In this document: positions 17,882-28,974 of the stretch, one piece after another | Numbering within the stretch: the stretch's first letter is position 1 | Layout: every line of letters starts with the position of its first letter | NCBI RefSeq assembly: GCF_000010085.1 | Contig: NC_007712.1 | Location: forward strand, 2,976,001-3,040,000 | Direction of reading: 5' to 3' | DNA from: Sodalis glossinidius str. 'morsitans' | GTDB lineage: Bacteria; Pseudomonadota; Gammaproteobacteria; Enterobacterales; Enterobacteriaceae | Length of the DNA stretch: 64,000 nt | The notes under the pieces: model-generated | Databases searched by the model: none | What the model was told of the DNA's origin: nothing | What the model saw: only the letters and a program-made list of their open reading frames with translations | Program-made: the position numbers and the translations under genes

Positions 17882-19279
17882 ATGGAATTTGATCCCGCTC
17901 ACATGTCTACCCCGCCCTCATCCCTGATTTTTACCGTTAGCCGCCTGAATAAAACGGTTCGCGAATTGCTGGAAGGCGAGATGGGGCAGATTTGGCTGAC
18001 GGGCGAGATCTCCAATTTTTCCCAACCCGCATCGGGCCATTGGTACTTCACACTGAAGGACGACCGCGCCCAGGTGCGCTGCGCGATGTTTCGCAACACC
18101 AATCGCCGTACAACCTTTGCGCCGCGCAACGGTCAGCAGGTGCTGGTGCGCGCATCCCTTACGCTTTACGAGCCGCGCGGCGATTATCAGCTCATCGCCG
18201 AAAGCATGCAGCCGGCCGGCGACGGCTTGCTGCAACAGCAGTTCGAGCAGCTAAAGCAGCAATTAAGCGACGAGGGGCTGTTCAGTCAGCAATTCAAGCA
18301 GCCGCTGCCCAGTCCGGCCCGCCGCGTGGGGGTGATTACCTCTGCCAGCGGGGCGGCGTTGCATGATATTTTGCAGGTGTTGCAACGCCGTGACCCGTCG
18401 CTGCCGGTGGTGATTTATCCCACCGCGGTGCAAGGACAGGAAGCGCCGGCCCAGATTTTGCGCGCCCTCGAAGCCGCCAACCGGCGCGCTGAGTGCGATG
18501 TGTTGATCGTCGGACGCGGGGGCGGTTCGCTGGAGGATCTCGCCAGCTTCAACGATGAACGGGTGGCGCGGGCGATTTTCGCCAGCCGCCTGCCGGTGGT
18601 TAGCGCCGTCGGTCATGAAACCGATGTGACTATTGCCGATTTTGTCGCCGATTTGCGCGCGCCAACGCCCTCGGCGGCCGCCGAACTGGTGAGCCGCAAT
18701 CAGCTGGAGCTATTGCGGCAACTTCAGTCGCAACAGCAGCGGTTGGAAATGGCGATGGATTATTTCCTCGCGCAGCGCCAGCAGCGATACAGCCGTTTAC
18801 AACACCGCCTACAGCAGCAGCATCCCCAACTGCGGCTCGCCCGCCAGCACACCGCGCTGATGACCCTGCGCCGCCGCCTTGACGACGGGGTACAGGGGCA
18901 GTTGCGCCAGGCGCAGCGCCGTCACGACTATGTGCGCCAGCGTATGGTGCAGCAGGCGCCCGCGGCGCGTATCAACCGGGCGCAGCAGCGTTTGCAGGCG
19001 TTGCGATACCAATTGAGCCAGGGAATAAGCCTGCGGGTAAACCGGCAAAATAATGCCTTTGTCGCGCTCTGCTCCCGTCTGGAGGGCATGAGTCCGCTGA
19101 AAACGCTGGCGCGGGGGTTTAGCGTCACGACAGACAGCCACGGCGCGGTAGTGAAGCAAACCCGTCAGCTGAGCGCCGGCGATCGTTTGACGACCCGGCT
19201 GCGCGATGGCTGGGTAGAGAGTCAGGTAACCGAGATAACCCGTCAGCCGGCGAGACGCCCGCGACGTTCACAAGACTGA
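17882..19279 (+). CDS. xseA: Exodeoxyribonuclease VII large subunit
   Basis: The large subunit of exonuclease VII degrades single-stranded DNA to oligonucleotides and binds several copies of the small subunit XseB. The N-terminal OB fold starts IFTVSRLNKTVRELLEGEMG; the catalytic region has VIYPTAVQG, DVLIVGRGGGSLEDL, FNDERVARAI and VVSAVGHETDVTIADFVAD. A long Gln/Arg-rich coiled-coil (about residues 270-400) binds XseB. Starts at 17882 or 17903 are both possible; the second agrees better with E. coli. Length (465 or 458) is normal and no lesion is seen. It is divergent from guaBA, as in E. coli. Confidence 0.95.
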   Translation: MEFDPAHMSTPPSSLIFTVSRLNKTVRELLEGEMGQIWLTGEISNFSQPASGHWYFTLKDDRAQVRCAMFRNTNRRTTFAPRNGQQVLVRASLTLYEPRGDYQLIAESMQPAGDGLLQQQFEQLKQQLSDEGLFSQQFKQPLPSPARRVGVITSASGAALHDILQVLQRRDPSLPVVIYPTAVQGQEAPAQILRALEAANRRAECDVLIVGRGGGSLEDLASFNDERVARAIFASRLPVVSAVGHETDVTIADFVADLRAPTPSAAAELVSRNQLELLRQLQSQQQRLEMAMDYFLAQRQQRYSRLQHRLQQQHPQLRLARQHTALMTLRRRLDDGVQGQLRQAQRRHDYVRQRMVQQAPAARINRAQQRLQALRYQLSQGISLRVNRQNNAFVALCSRLEGMSPLKTLARGFSVTTDSHGAVVKQTRQLSAGDRLTTRLRDGWVESQVTEITRQPARRPRRSQD

Positions 19280-19298
19280 TGCCATGGCAGGCGCCTGC

Positions 19299-19590
19299 TC
19301 ATGCCGCCTTTCCTCGGCTAACGGCGGTGGATGACCGCACGAACGACGCGCCACCGCACGGCACATGGCCGTTCGCATCATCGCACCACTCCACGCCGCC
19401 CAATAACGGTCCCGTAACCTGGCCGACGTACTGCGCGGATGTCGACAGGCCCAGCACGCTGCCGGCCCGCTCGGGCGGTACGGTATGGCGAATCACTCTG
19501 GCGATACAGGGCAACAGCCCGCCCAATGCCAGCCCCATACAAAAACGCAGCGCCACTAATATCAGGCGTTAAACTACCGTTTTGCATCAT
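19299..19590 (-). pseudogene. Fragment of an MFS efflux transporter
   Basis: About 95 codons resembling the segment of MdtG-type drug transporters around helices 4-5: LRFCMGLALGGLLPCIARVI, then PERAGSVLGLSTSAQY and VGQVTGPLLGGV. A frameshift near 19556 breaks the 5' side and everything beyond VEWCDDANG is unrelated or lost. Complete transporters are about 400 residues, so this is a deletion remnant located just past xseA. Confidence 0.7.
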
Positions 19591-19694
19591 ACCAATCCTT
19601 CATCGCGGGTTAGAAATGAAAAGCATTTGTGCACTCGGGCGCCGCAGCATCAGCGGAGCCGGCTGCGCAGATCAGGGGTTTATCGCTGGGCTAG

Positions 19695-20103
19695 CTACAA
19701 ATGGAAAAAGAGAGTGTCGACCGCCATCAAGGGAAAAACGGCGGGCAGGTCGTCGCGCGTTACGGCGCTGAAGCCCTGCTTGCGGTAAAAATGTTGGGCA
19801 GAAATAAACTGGGAGGTGGTGCCAAGATAAATATCGCTGATGCGATGTGTCCGGGCATGGGCGCGCGCATATTCCAATAGCCCCGCCGCCGATATCTTTC
19901 AGACCAACGGTGCCAACTACTTCCCCCCGGTGGCAGACCACCCAAAAACCGCCGCTACCAGTTTGGTAAAAACCGCGGATGTCCTGCAAGTCAGGCTGGT
20001 CGGCGGCATTAATGGCGACACCAAACTCCTGCTGCTGGATAGGCAAAATGATGGCCGCTACCGCCTGCCTATCCCGTTCACGGTAAGATCTAATGTCAAT
20101 CAT
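19695..20103 (-). pseudogene. GNAT family acetyltransferase, frameshifted
   Basis: GNAT enzymes transfer acetyl groups from acetyl-CoA to amines. The start at 20103 gives IDIRSYRERDRQAVAAIILP and GGFWVVCHRGEVVGTVGLKD, the first half of the fold. A frameshift near 19880 follows, and EYARAHARTHRISDIYLGTT, HFYRKQGFSAV and PLMAVDTLFFHL complete the family pattern in another frame, ending at 19695. The CoA-binding turn region falls at the shift. Confidence 0.75.
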
Positions 20104-20624
20104 GTGTCATCCCCTGGCATCCATAGGTCGTCAACCAACATCGTCTTCTCCTATCGGCAGAGGCGCCGGAGTGTTAAGACCTGGCGGGGCAACATTATCT
20201 CTCCTGTAGTAATAAAAATCATATCAGCGGCCTGCCGATGAAAACAACTTTATTGCACGGGTTTCATTGGTGCTCATCATTATGATGATTCTAAAAAATT
20301 TTTTTGGCAGTATTTAAAACCGTAACTTTATTTTTATGCAGTGGCTCACACTTAAAATCCTTGTTATAGCTTTAAAATAAAGATGGTAAATTCTGATTAA
20401 TCATATGTTAAGCATGAATTTGTCATATGATTAATTTTTATTAATTTCAATACATTATCAATCATTAGCATTCGTTACTGTTAGTCGCAATTGCAATAAT
20501 TTTGTAGTTTACTTAACTGGTAGTGACTAATAGAATCGAATAGTATTAGCAGACTCCCTTGGGCGCCAACCCGAACGAAAACGGCCCGGGCGTCGGCTTC
20601 ATTTTCTTAAACGAGATACTGCGC
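20104..20624. other. AT-rich regulatory spacer upstream of mqo
   Basis: About 520 bases between the GNAT remnant and mqo. The stretch 20270-20550 is strongly AT-rich with many TTAAT/ATTAAT tracts and probably holds the mqo promoter and nucleoid-protein binding sites. I see no coding region or clear operator. Confidence 0.5.
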
Positions 20625-22244
20625 ATGAAAGAGAATTTTATCGCAGCCCTTGGCATGACGGTCTCTGCGTCAGCCAAACAGCATCAGGTTGTGGATAACC
20701 CCCCGGTGGACATCATACTGATTGGCGGCGGAGTCATGAGCGCCACGCTGGGAACTTATCTGAAAGCGCTTGAGCCGGGCTGGACCATTCATATGTATGA
20801 GCGTCTGGAAAAAACGGCAGAGGAAAGTTCTAACGGCTGGAACAATGCCGGCACCGGCCATGCCGCATTCTGCGAGCTGAACTACACCACGCTCAGCCCG
20901 GCGGGTTCGGTGGATATCTCTAAAGCGGTCGCGGTAAACGAATCTTTTGAAATATCACGCCAGTTCTGGGCCTATCTGGTAAAGCAAAAAATTCTCACCA
21001 ATCCGCAAAGCTTTATCAATAATGTCCCGCATATGAGCTTCGTGTGGGGAGAAGACAATATCCGCTTTCTACGCCAACGCTTCGATGCGCTGCAAACCAG
21101 CACGCTGTTCCGCGGCATGGAGTACTCTGAAAACCCGCAGCAGATCCGCGAATGGGCGCCGCTGGTCATGGATGGACGTGACACATTTCAAAAAGTGGCA
21201 GCCACCCGTATGGCTATGGGCACCGACGTGAACTTCGGTGAGATGACGCAGCAATTGCTGGCGGCGTTACAGCAATACCCCCAGTTTCATTTGCATCTTC
21301 AGCATGACGTGGTGGATATCAAGCGCAACGCCGATCAAACATGGAGCGTGCGTGTTGCCGATCACAGCAATGGCGGCCGACAGTCCACGGTGTGCGCCCG
21401 CCATGTCTTTATCGGCGGCGGTGGCGCGTCACTGACCCTGCTGCAAAAATCTGGCATTCCCGAGGTAAATGGCTATGCCGGCTTCCCGGTTGGCGGGCAA
21501 TTTCTGGTCGCGACCAATCCCGAGGTGGTTGGCCACCATCACGCCAAAGTGTACGGTAAAGCGTCGGTCGGCGCGCCGCCGATGTCGGTGCCGCATATCG
21601 ATACCCGTATTCTTGACGGCAAGCAGGCGCTGCTGTTCGGCCCGTTTGCCACCTTTAGCAGCAAATTCCTCAAGCGAGGGTCCTGGCTGGATTTGTTCCA
21701 TTCGCTCACGCGGCAAAACCTGTTGCCCATGCTGCGCGTCGGGCTGGATAACTTCGGACTGATGCGCTATCTCATCGGCCAGTTGCTGATGTCGGATAAA
21801 GATCGCCTGAATGCCCTGCGCGAATATTATCCCCAGGCCACAATGGCTGATTGGTCGCTGATTGAGGCCGGCCAGCGGGTGCAGGTGATCAAAAAAGATG
21901 CCGGCAAAGGCGGTATTTTGCAGTTCGGCACCGAAGTAGTCAGCTCGGCCGACGGCTCGCTGTCGGTGCTGCTTGGCGCTTCGCCCGGCGCCTCCACCGC
22001 TGCCCCCATCATGCTGGAGCTTTTGGCCTCGATGTTTAAAGAGCAGGTGACCACCGATGCCTGGCAGCGAAAACTGAAAGAGATGGTTCCCTCCTACGGC
22101 CAGACGATTAACGGTAACCTTGCACTGACCAATGAGATTCGTCTCTCGACCTCCGAGGTCCTGGGGCTGACCTATATCGAGGCCAAACCCTTGCCCGGCG
22201 AGCCGGCAGACGGCAAATGGGAAGGGCTGCAAAAAGCAATGTAA
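20625..22244 (+). CDS. mqo: Malate:quinone oxidoreductase
   Basis: A membrane-associated FAD enzyme that oxidises malate to oxaloacetate and passes electrons to quinone, bypassing NAD malate dehydrogenase. The 539 residues start at MKENFIAALGMTVSASAKQH with an N-terminal leader-like region. The FAD-binding motif is DIILIGGGVMSATLGTYL, followed by ERLEKTAEESSNGWNNAGTG, typical of Mqo; GYAGFPVGGQFLV and LFGPFATFS are also family blocks. The upstream in-frame ATG at 20559 lies in unrelated sequence. No lesion seen, which contrasts with broken genes on both sides and suggests that selection keeps it. Confidence 0.95.
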   Translation: MKENFIAALGMTVSASAKQHQVVDNPPVDIILIGGGVMSATLGTYLKALEPGWTIHMYERLEKTAEESSNGWNNAGTGHAAFCELNYTTLSPAGSVDISKAVAVNESFEISRQFWAYLVKQKILTNPQSFINNVPHMSFVWGEDNIRFLRQRFDALQTSTLFRGMEYSENPQQIREWAPLVMDGRDTFQKVAATRMAMGTDVNFGEMTQQLLAALQQYPQFHLHLQHDVVDIKRNADQTWSVRVADHSNGGRQSTVCARHVFIGGGGASLTLLQKSGIPEVNGYAGFPVGGQFLVATNPEVVGHHHAKVYGKASVGAPPMSVPHIDTRILDGKQALLFGPFATFSSKFLKRGSWLDLFHSLTRQNLLPMLRVGLDNFGLMRYLIGQLLMSDKDRLNALREYYPQATMADWSLIEAGQRVQVIKKDAGKGGILQFGTEVVSSADGSLSVLLGASPGASTAAPIMLELLASMFKEQVTTDAWQRKLKEMVPSYGQTINGNLALTNEIRLSTSEVLGLTYIEAKPLPGEPADGKWEGLQKAM

Positions 22245-22248
22245 GCCG

Positions 22249-23089
22249 ATGAATCGCGCGCTGTGGTATCACCGCTTCGGCCAGCCCGAAGCGGTATTGT
22301 CGCTGGAGAGCACCCCGCTCGTCCCTCCCACCGCAGGCCAGGTGCAGGTAAAGATGATAGCGGCACCGATCAATCCCTCTGATGTTATCCCAATTACCGG
22401 CGCCTATGCGCATTGGGTCAGCCCGCCTCGGGTCGCGGGCTATGAGGCGCTTGGCCGGTCGTTACCTCTGACGCTCTGCCTTTCAGCCTAGGTCAGCGCG
22501 TTCTGCCGCTGCGAGGCGACGGCACCTGGCAACAGCGGCTGAATTGCACCGGACAATGGTTGGAGCCGGTGCCGGAAGATATTGCGGACGACATTGCGCT
22601 GCGCGGCTATATCAATCCGCTGGCCGCACGGCTGATGCTGCGGCGCTGGCCGGTACGGGACCAACAGATAATACTGACCGCGGCAGGCTCGGATTGCGCA
22701 CGGCTTTTAGGGCAATGGGCGCTGGCAGGCGGTGTGCGGCGGGTGATAGGCCTACACCGCGCGCCACACCTGAGCCGGTTGGGCATACAACCGCTGGCCA
22801 TGCACCGCGAGAGCGAGATCTTGCGGCTGGCAGCCCAGAGCAGTCTGGTGTTTGACGCCGTGGGGGCCGGCTTGGCGGCACTGCGCCCTTCCGCGACGCT
22901 GATAAGCTATGGTCTACTCTCGGGACACCCGCTCCCCGTGACGCCCGGTGGCGCGATGCTGCAGCGATTTCATCTGCGCGACGCTCTGGCCCTTGCTGCG
23001 CTGTGCGCAGCTGTCGCCGCTGGCGCGAAGCGCTGACGCTTTTTTACCAATCCGGACGCGCCGTCAAACCGCTGCTGTGGTTAGCCTAG
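22249..23089 (+). pseudogene. Zinc-type alcohol dehydrogenase/quinone oxidoreductase family, frameshifted
   Basis: A medium-chain reductase starting four bases after mqo: ALWYHRFGQPEAVLSLE and QVQVKMIAAPINPSDV are the typical N-terminal GroES-like domain. The frame shifts near 22450 (after RVAGYE) and the second frame gives LRGDGTWQQRL, a degenerate Rossmann segment and LRPSATLISYGLLSGHPLP. A further shift near 22990 leads to EALTLFYQSGRAVKPLLWLA at the end. Two or more indels make it a pseudogene. It probably shared a transcript with mqo. Confidence 0.8.
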
Positions 23090-23127
23090 CGTCGCCCGCT
23101 CAACGGCGGGCGAACGTGGGATCCGCC

Positions 23128-24203
23128 TCAACGCCTTAATAACGCCGCTATCCGCTGTAGCTCGTCGGCCAGCAGGCCCAGGCTCGGCTTACCGTCCGGC
23201 GGCGCAACGGTGGAATGGAGGGTCACCAGGTGTGTGGGCAGCATAATTGACTGCTGCCCTTCCGCGCCTCCACCCTAGCCTAACCGAGCCAGCAGCCGGT
23301 TCACCGCCTCCTGCCCCAGCCGGTCGAAATCTTGAGAAACGGTGGTCAACGCTGGCAGGAAGTAGGCGCTGTCCTCGGTATCATCATAGCCTATCACCGA
23401 AACGTGCTCCGGCACCGCCAACGGCTGCTGATGCAACGCGCTAATCGCACCGAGGGCCATCTGATCGTTGGAGACCAATACGGCGCTGAATGACGCCTGC
23501 GCCTTGAGCATCGTGACCATACAGCGAAAACCACTGGCGGCGCTCCAGTCGCCCTGAGCTGACGCCACCGGGTGCAGATGATACTCGGCAAGCGCCAGCT
23601 GTCGAGGCGCAGGCGTGCGGAGACAGAATCTTGCGGACCTGCCAGCAGCGCAAAATGCCGGTGGCCCAGGCGATAAAGATGATCAACGCTTGCGCGCGTG
23701 CCGTCGCCAGGATTAAACATGACGTGAAACACGCCGGCATCCGTCGGAACATCCAGGAACAAGCACACGAGTTCGGAATTATCGGCAACGATTGCCGCAG
23801 CGCTCTCCGCCGCCAGCGGCAAATTGATGATAACCCTCTCCACCCGCTGCGCCTTCAGCTCATTTAGCGCGTCTTGCAGTCCAATTTCGTGCTGTGGGTC
23901 AGCCATGGCAATCAGCACAGAAAACCCGCGCTGACCGGCGACGCCCTTGATGGCGGAAGCGATTTGCGACGGCGCATGGAACCCGAGCGAGGCGGTGATG
24001 AGCCCCAGGGTACAGCCCCGCTTGCCGGCCAGCTGCTGGGCCATCCGGTTGGGCACATAATTCAACGTTCTAATGGCCTCGTTGACCCGTGCGCGCGTCG
24101 CGTCCGCCACGTGCGCCGATCCATTCAAAACTCGGGAAACCGTCTGATAAGAAACGCCGGCATGGCGGGCGACATCGTCAAGGGTGGCGTTCTTGTGCTT
24201 CAC
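23128..24203 (-). pseudogene. lacI: LacI-type lactose repressor, frameshifted
   Basis: The DNA-binding domain is intact: KNATLDDVARHAGVSYQTVS followed by RVLNGSAHVADATRARV. The hinge and inducer-binding core run to LLAGPQDSVSARLRLDSWR, where the frame breaks near 23600. The next frame resumes with VLVSNDQMALGAISALHQQP, DDTEDSAYFLPALTTVSQDF and LLARLG followed by a stop. The C-terminal tetramerisation region can be traced in another frame to about 23130 (STVAPPDGKPSLG, then a Leu-rich end). It is divergent from lacZ, with a lac-type operator between them, so this was the local lac repressor. Confidence 0.85.
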
Positions 24204-24320
24204 AATGTTGTTCCTGCAGCAAACTCATATAGGGCTAGATCGCATTCTCCTTACATCATAAATCAAACCACGGCAAACGCTAAGCGGAGTGAAAAAGTGA
24301 TATGCTCACATACCCCATAA

Positions 24321-24338
24321 TTGTGATACATATCGCTT
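24321..24338 (+). promoter_or_regulatory. Candidate CRP site of the lac promoter
   Basis: The sequence contains TGTGA-N6-TCGCT, matching the CRP half-site TGTGA exactly and TCACA at three of five positions. It lies about 170 bases before the lacZ start and about 110 bases before the operator-like element. Position and pattern suggest catabolite control; the match is only moderate. Confidence 0.45.
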
Positions 24339-24434
24339 TATTCGTTATCTTTCACCGATTTTCTTTGAAAATGATCATCTTTAACCCGATAGACACTTGC
24401 GGAAAGCCACTGGAAAGCCGTTAACTGCTGACAA

Positions 24435-24453
24435 AATGTGAGCGAATAACATT
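24435..24453 (+). promoter_or_regulatory. lac-type operator upstream of lacZ
   Basis: aatgtgagcgaataacatt closely follows the E. coli lacO1 core (aattgtgagcggataacaatt): it keeps tgtgagcg and ataaca and differs by one substitution and the loss of one base on each side. It is 41 bases before the lacZ start. Confidence 0.75.
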
Positions 24454-24494
24454 ACTCACTCTCGCGGATTTTTTTGTTAACTTTAAGGCGAATT

Positions 24495-27354
24495 ATGACC
24501 CACGCTGTTCATCAACCGCGGCCGGCGGCGCCTGCAGCCCTGTCTGACGTCCTGTCGCGGCGGGACTGGGAAAACCCGGCGGTAACCCATTACGGCAAGT
24601 TGCCGTCCCATGCGTCATTTATGAGCTACCGGGATAGCGACGCAGCACGAGCCGGCGGCGACTCCCCCAGCCGCCTGTTACTGGATGGCGAATGGCAGTT
24701 CAGTTATTTCACCCAACCGGAAGCGGTGCCGGAAAGCTGGCTGGTGCAGGATGAGGACGACGCCCGCACCATTAACGTCCCCGGTAACTGGCAGATGGCC
24801 GGCTACGATTGCCCTATCTATACCAACGTTAAATACCCTTTTCCAGTTGACCCCCCACGCGTGCCGGCGCTCAATCCCACCGGCTGTTATACGCGCAGCG
24901 TGCAGTTACCGGCCAACTGGCAGGCGCGCGGCCGTACGCGCATTATTTTTCACGGCGTCAGCGCCGCCTTTTATGTCTGGTGCAATGGCCAATGGCTCGG
25001 GTACTCCCAGGACAGCCTCCTGCCGGCTGAATTCGATCTCACCGACGCCCTGCGTCCCGGCGCTAATCGCTTATGTGTGCTGGTACTCCGTTGGAGCGAC
25101 GGTAGCTATCTGGAAGACCAGGATATGTGGCGGATGAGCGGTATCTTCCGCTCGGTGGCGTTACTGCACAAACCTGATTCAACCTTCAGCGACATCCGCC
25201 TTGATACCGCTCTGGATGCGCTGTTCAGCCACGGCGAATTGCAGAAGCGTGCCGGTCGCGGCGCCGAGGCTATGGAGCGCGGAAGATCCCACCCTGTATC
25301 GCGTAGTCGTAGCGCTTTTGGACGGTGAAGGCACGCTGATTGAAGCGGAAGCCTATGATGTGGGTTTCCGCCAGGTTAGCGTGCGTGACGGGCTGCTACA
25401 GCTAAACGGCAAACCCCTGCTAATACGCGGCGTCAACCGCCATGAACACCGCCCGGCCAACGGGCAGACCATGGACGAGCAGACCATGGTGCAGGATATT
25501 CTGCTCATGAAGCAGAATAATTTTAATGCCGTCCGCTGTTCTCATTATCCCAACACCCCCCTTTGGTATCGTCTGTGCGATCGCTATGGTCTTTACGTGG
25601 TGGACGAAGCCAATATCGAGACGCACGGCATGGAGCCCATGAGCCGGCTGGCGGACGACCCGGTTTGGTTTGCCGCCTTTAGCGAGCGGGTTACCCGAAT
25701 GGTGCAGTGCAACCGTCATCATGCCAGTATCATTATCTGGTCGCTCGGCAACGAAGCGGGCCATGGCGCCACTCACGATGCGTTATATCGCTGGGTCAAA
25801 ACGCAGGACCCGTCGCGACCGGTACAATATGAAGGCGCCGCCGCCGATACCGCCGCCACCGATATTCTTTGCCCGATGTATGCGCAGGTCGAGGAGGATT
25901 TGCCCATCCCGGCGGTGCCGAAATGGGCTATCAAAAAATGGATAGGGCTCCCGGCGAGCAGCGTCCGCTTATCCTGTGCGAATACGCCCACGCCATGGGT
26001 AACAGCCTCAGCGGCTTTGCCGATTATTGGCGGGCGTTCCGCCAATATCCCCGCTTGCAGGGTGGATTCATTTGGGATTGGGCCGACCAGGCGCTGGAGC
26101 AGGGCACTCTCCATTGGGCCTACGGCGGTGACTTCGGCGACACCCCCAACGATCGGCAATTTTGCCTCAACGGGCTGGTATTCCCCGATCGCACCCTCCA
26201 TCCCGGCATGTTGAGGTGAAAAAACAGCAGCAATTCTTCCAATTCGCCCTGGTGGAGGCCGCCTGGCTGCAAATAAGCGTTGAAAGCGAGTATCTGTTTC
26301 GCACCAACGACAATGAAAACCTGATCTGGTGGCTAGAGCTGGAAGGTGAGCTTCTACACGGCGGCGAGCTGCCGTTGCGGCTGGCACCGGGGGAACGACG
26401 TATTCTTACTCTTGACCCGCAATGGTCGTCTCCTGCCCAAGCCGGCACGCTGACCTTGCAGGTTTACGTACAACAACCCGCGGCGACGCCCTGGTCGCCG
26501 GCCGGGCATATCAGCGCCTGGGAACACTGGCCGCTGCCGGGCACATTGGCCGCGCCAGCGCAGCAGCAGGCGCCCTTCGGCGATGTACCGCAGTTCCTTG
26601 AGACCGCAGTGAGTTTATCATCACACATCAGACACAACGCTGGCGAGTCGACAAACGCAGCGGCTATCTGCAAGAGTGGCATCAAGGGGAGCTTTCTCTG
26701 CTGCAAACTCCCTTGACCGACCAGTTTATCCGCGCACCGTTGGATAACGATATCGGCATTAGCGAGGTGGACAGAATTGATCCCAATGCCTGGGTAGAAC
26801 GTGGGCTATTTCCATCACCAGACCCTGCTAGTGCTCAGCCGCTGGCAATTAAGCTTTACCGCCGACGGTGCCCTGGTGACCGATATCGAGGCAGTGCGTT
26901 CGTCACAACTGCCGCCGTTGCCCAAGTCGGTGTCACCTGTCGTATAAATAGTGAGGCGCAGGAGATCGGCTGGCTGGGTGACGGCCCGCATGAAAACTAT
27001 CCCGACCGCCGCACCGCCGCGCGTTTCTCCCGCTGGCGGCGACCGCTAGACGAAATGACCACCCTGTATATCTTTCCCAGCGAAAACGGCATGCGCTGCT
27101 ATAGCCGCGAACTCGACGTCAGCCCACTGCGTGTCACCGGCGCGTTCCATTTTTCGGTCAGCCCTTACGGTACGCAACAGTTGACCGCGGCCCGTCACTG
27201 GCACCAACTGCGTCCCGAAGCCGGCCTCTGGCTCAACCTGGATACCGCGCATATGGGCGTCGGCGGGGACGATTCGTGGAGTCCAAGCGTTCATCAGGCC
27301 TACCTGCTGGATGCAGAGCGCTACCGCTATTCCTTGCGCTGGCAGTTGAACTGA
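24495..27354 (+). pseudogene. lacZ: Beta-galactosidase, broken by several frameshifts
   Basis: LacZ hydrolyses lactose and makes allolactose; the intact enzyme has about 1030 residues. The start gives VLSRRDWENPAVTHYGKLPS and the jelly-roll domain runs to SIFRSVALL-like GIFRSVALLHKPDS. Frames then change near 25260, 25925 and 26215, and again near 26620 and 26800. Across them the catalytic parts remain readable: NRHEHRPANGQTMDEQTM, SHYPNTPLWYRLCDRYGLYV, WSLGNEAGHGATH with the acid/base Glu, and ILCEYAHAMGNSL with the nucleophile Glu. About 100 codons near 25240 and some later stretches are also missing. The last part, ENYPDRRTAARFSRW to the stop, is in frame. Clearly non-functional. Confidence 0.93.
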
Positions 27355-27395
27355 GGGGGTTCGCCCCCCTTATCCCCTTCTGATACCGACCTGGC

Positions 27396-28677
27396 ATGGT
27401 GACGACGATGAAGACTGCGATGCTGACGATCCAGGAGAAGCATAATTTTATCTATTTTATGCTGTTCTTCTTTTTCTATTATTTCATTATGTCCGTCTAT
27501 TTTTCGTTTTTCCCCATCTGGCTGGCGGACGTCAATCACCTTAGTAAAACCGAGACCGGCATGGTGTTCTCCTCAATCTCGTTTTTCGCTATCGTCTTTC
27601 AGCCGCTATTTGGCCTGATCTCCGACAAATTGGGGCTACGTAAACATCTGCTGTGGAGTATTACCATCCTGCTGATTTTGTTTGCGCCCTTTTTCATCTT
27701 TGTGCTGTCGCCGCTGCTCCAGTTTAATATGTACGCCGGCGCGCTGGCAGGCGGACTGTATCTCGGTTTCGTGTTCTCCAGCGGTTCCGGGGCGGTGGAA
27801 GCGTTTATCGAGCGTGTTAGCCGTGCTAACTATTTTGAATATGGCAGAGTGCTCGTTTCAGGCTGTGTGGGTTGGGCCATTTGCGCCTCGCTGACCGGTA
27901 TTTTGTTTAGCATCGATCCCAACATTACCTTCTGGATTGCCTCGGGTTTCGCGGTCGTACTGGCGATATTGCTGTTCCTGTCGCGCCCGGAAAGCAATAT
28001 GAACGCACAGGTCATGGATAAACTGGGCGCCAACCGGCGCGCCTTTTCGTTAAAAATGGCGGCTGAGCTGTTGGTCATGCCGCGTTTCTGGGCATTCATT
28101 GTTTATGTGATTGGGGTAGCCAGTATTTACGATTTTTTTGATCAGCAATTCGCCAATTTCTTCAAAGTTTTTTGCCAGCCCGCAACGCGGTACTGAAATC
28201 TTTGGCTTTGTTACCACCGGCGGGGAATTGCTAAACGGTTTGATTATGTTTTTACCCCGGCGATTATCAACCGTATCAGCAGCAAGAACGCGCTGTTGGT
28301 GGCGGGCCTCATCATGTCGGTGCGCATTCTTGGATCGTCCTTTGCCACCAGCGGTATTGAGGTGATCATATTAAAAACGCTGCATATGTTTGAACTTCCT
28401 TTTTTGTTAGTCGGGGCGTTTAAATATATTTCTTCGGTGTTCGATCCACGTCTATCCGCAAAACTGTTTCTTATCGGATTCAATTTATCGAAGCAATTAT
28501 CCGGCGTCGTAATTGTCCACGTGGGTGGGGAGAATGTATGATCAGGTTGGTTTCCACCAAGCCTATTTGGTGCTGGATCTGATCACTTTGTCATTTACCC
28601 TCATTTCTGCGTTTTTGTTGACGGTGCGTCATAAAGCGTTGACGGCGCCGGCGACGCAGTCCGGCAAAATCGTCTGA
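27396..28677 (+). pseudogene. lacY: Lactose permease, frameshifted
   Basis: LacY is a 12-helix proton-lactose symporter of the inner membrane. The first 266 codons are open and closely LacY-like: FIYFMLFFFFYYFIMSVYFS, FFPIWLADVNHLSKTETG, FGLISDKLGLRKHLLW, and FSSGSGAVEAFIERVSRAN with the substrate-binding Glu of helix IV. A frameshift near 28170 ends the frame; FGFVTTGGELLNG, IINRISSKNALLVAGLIMSV and YISSVFDPRLSAKLFLIGFN follow in other frames, with the last piece YDQVGFHQAYLVLDLIT leading to the stop at 28677. At least three indels are present. It follows lacZ in the same direction, with no lacA visible. Confidence 0.92.
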
Positions 28678-28974
28678 GTCAGGCTTAAGGGTGAGCGCCA
28701 GCGAGGACACAAACAGCTGGGGTCAAATCCGTCTTAAGCACAGTTGTACCGATTAAGGCATAGCGCGGCATCAATGTCGGCGACAACCAGGCCTCTTTGC
28801 CACGCCTGGCCCGAGCGATATAACCGCGCGTCACCAAGCGCGTCCAGCGGGCGTGGCCACGCTAATGGCCTAGGAGCCCAATACCCACGCTGCCGTTAAT
28901 GCCCTCCCTATTGCCCATTATCCCGCCAGCACGCATAATCTCCCCTTTGTTTTCTGGAGTAACTATGAGCTCAA

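Noticed and set aside
21429..22232. 267-codon open frame on the minus strand
   Set aside because: Antisense to mqo, which is intact and conserved.
24295..24312. GTGA-N5-TCAC inverted repeat as a second lac operator or CRP site
   Set aside because: The spacing of five does not fit CRP (six), and the similarity to lac operators is limited to the half-site.
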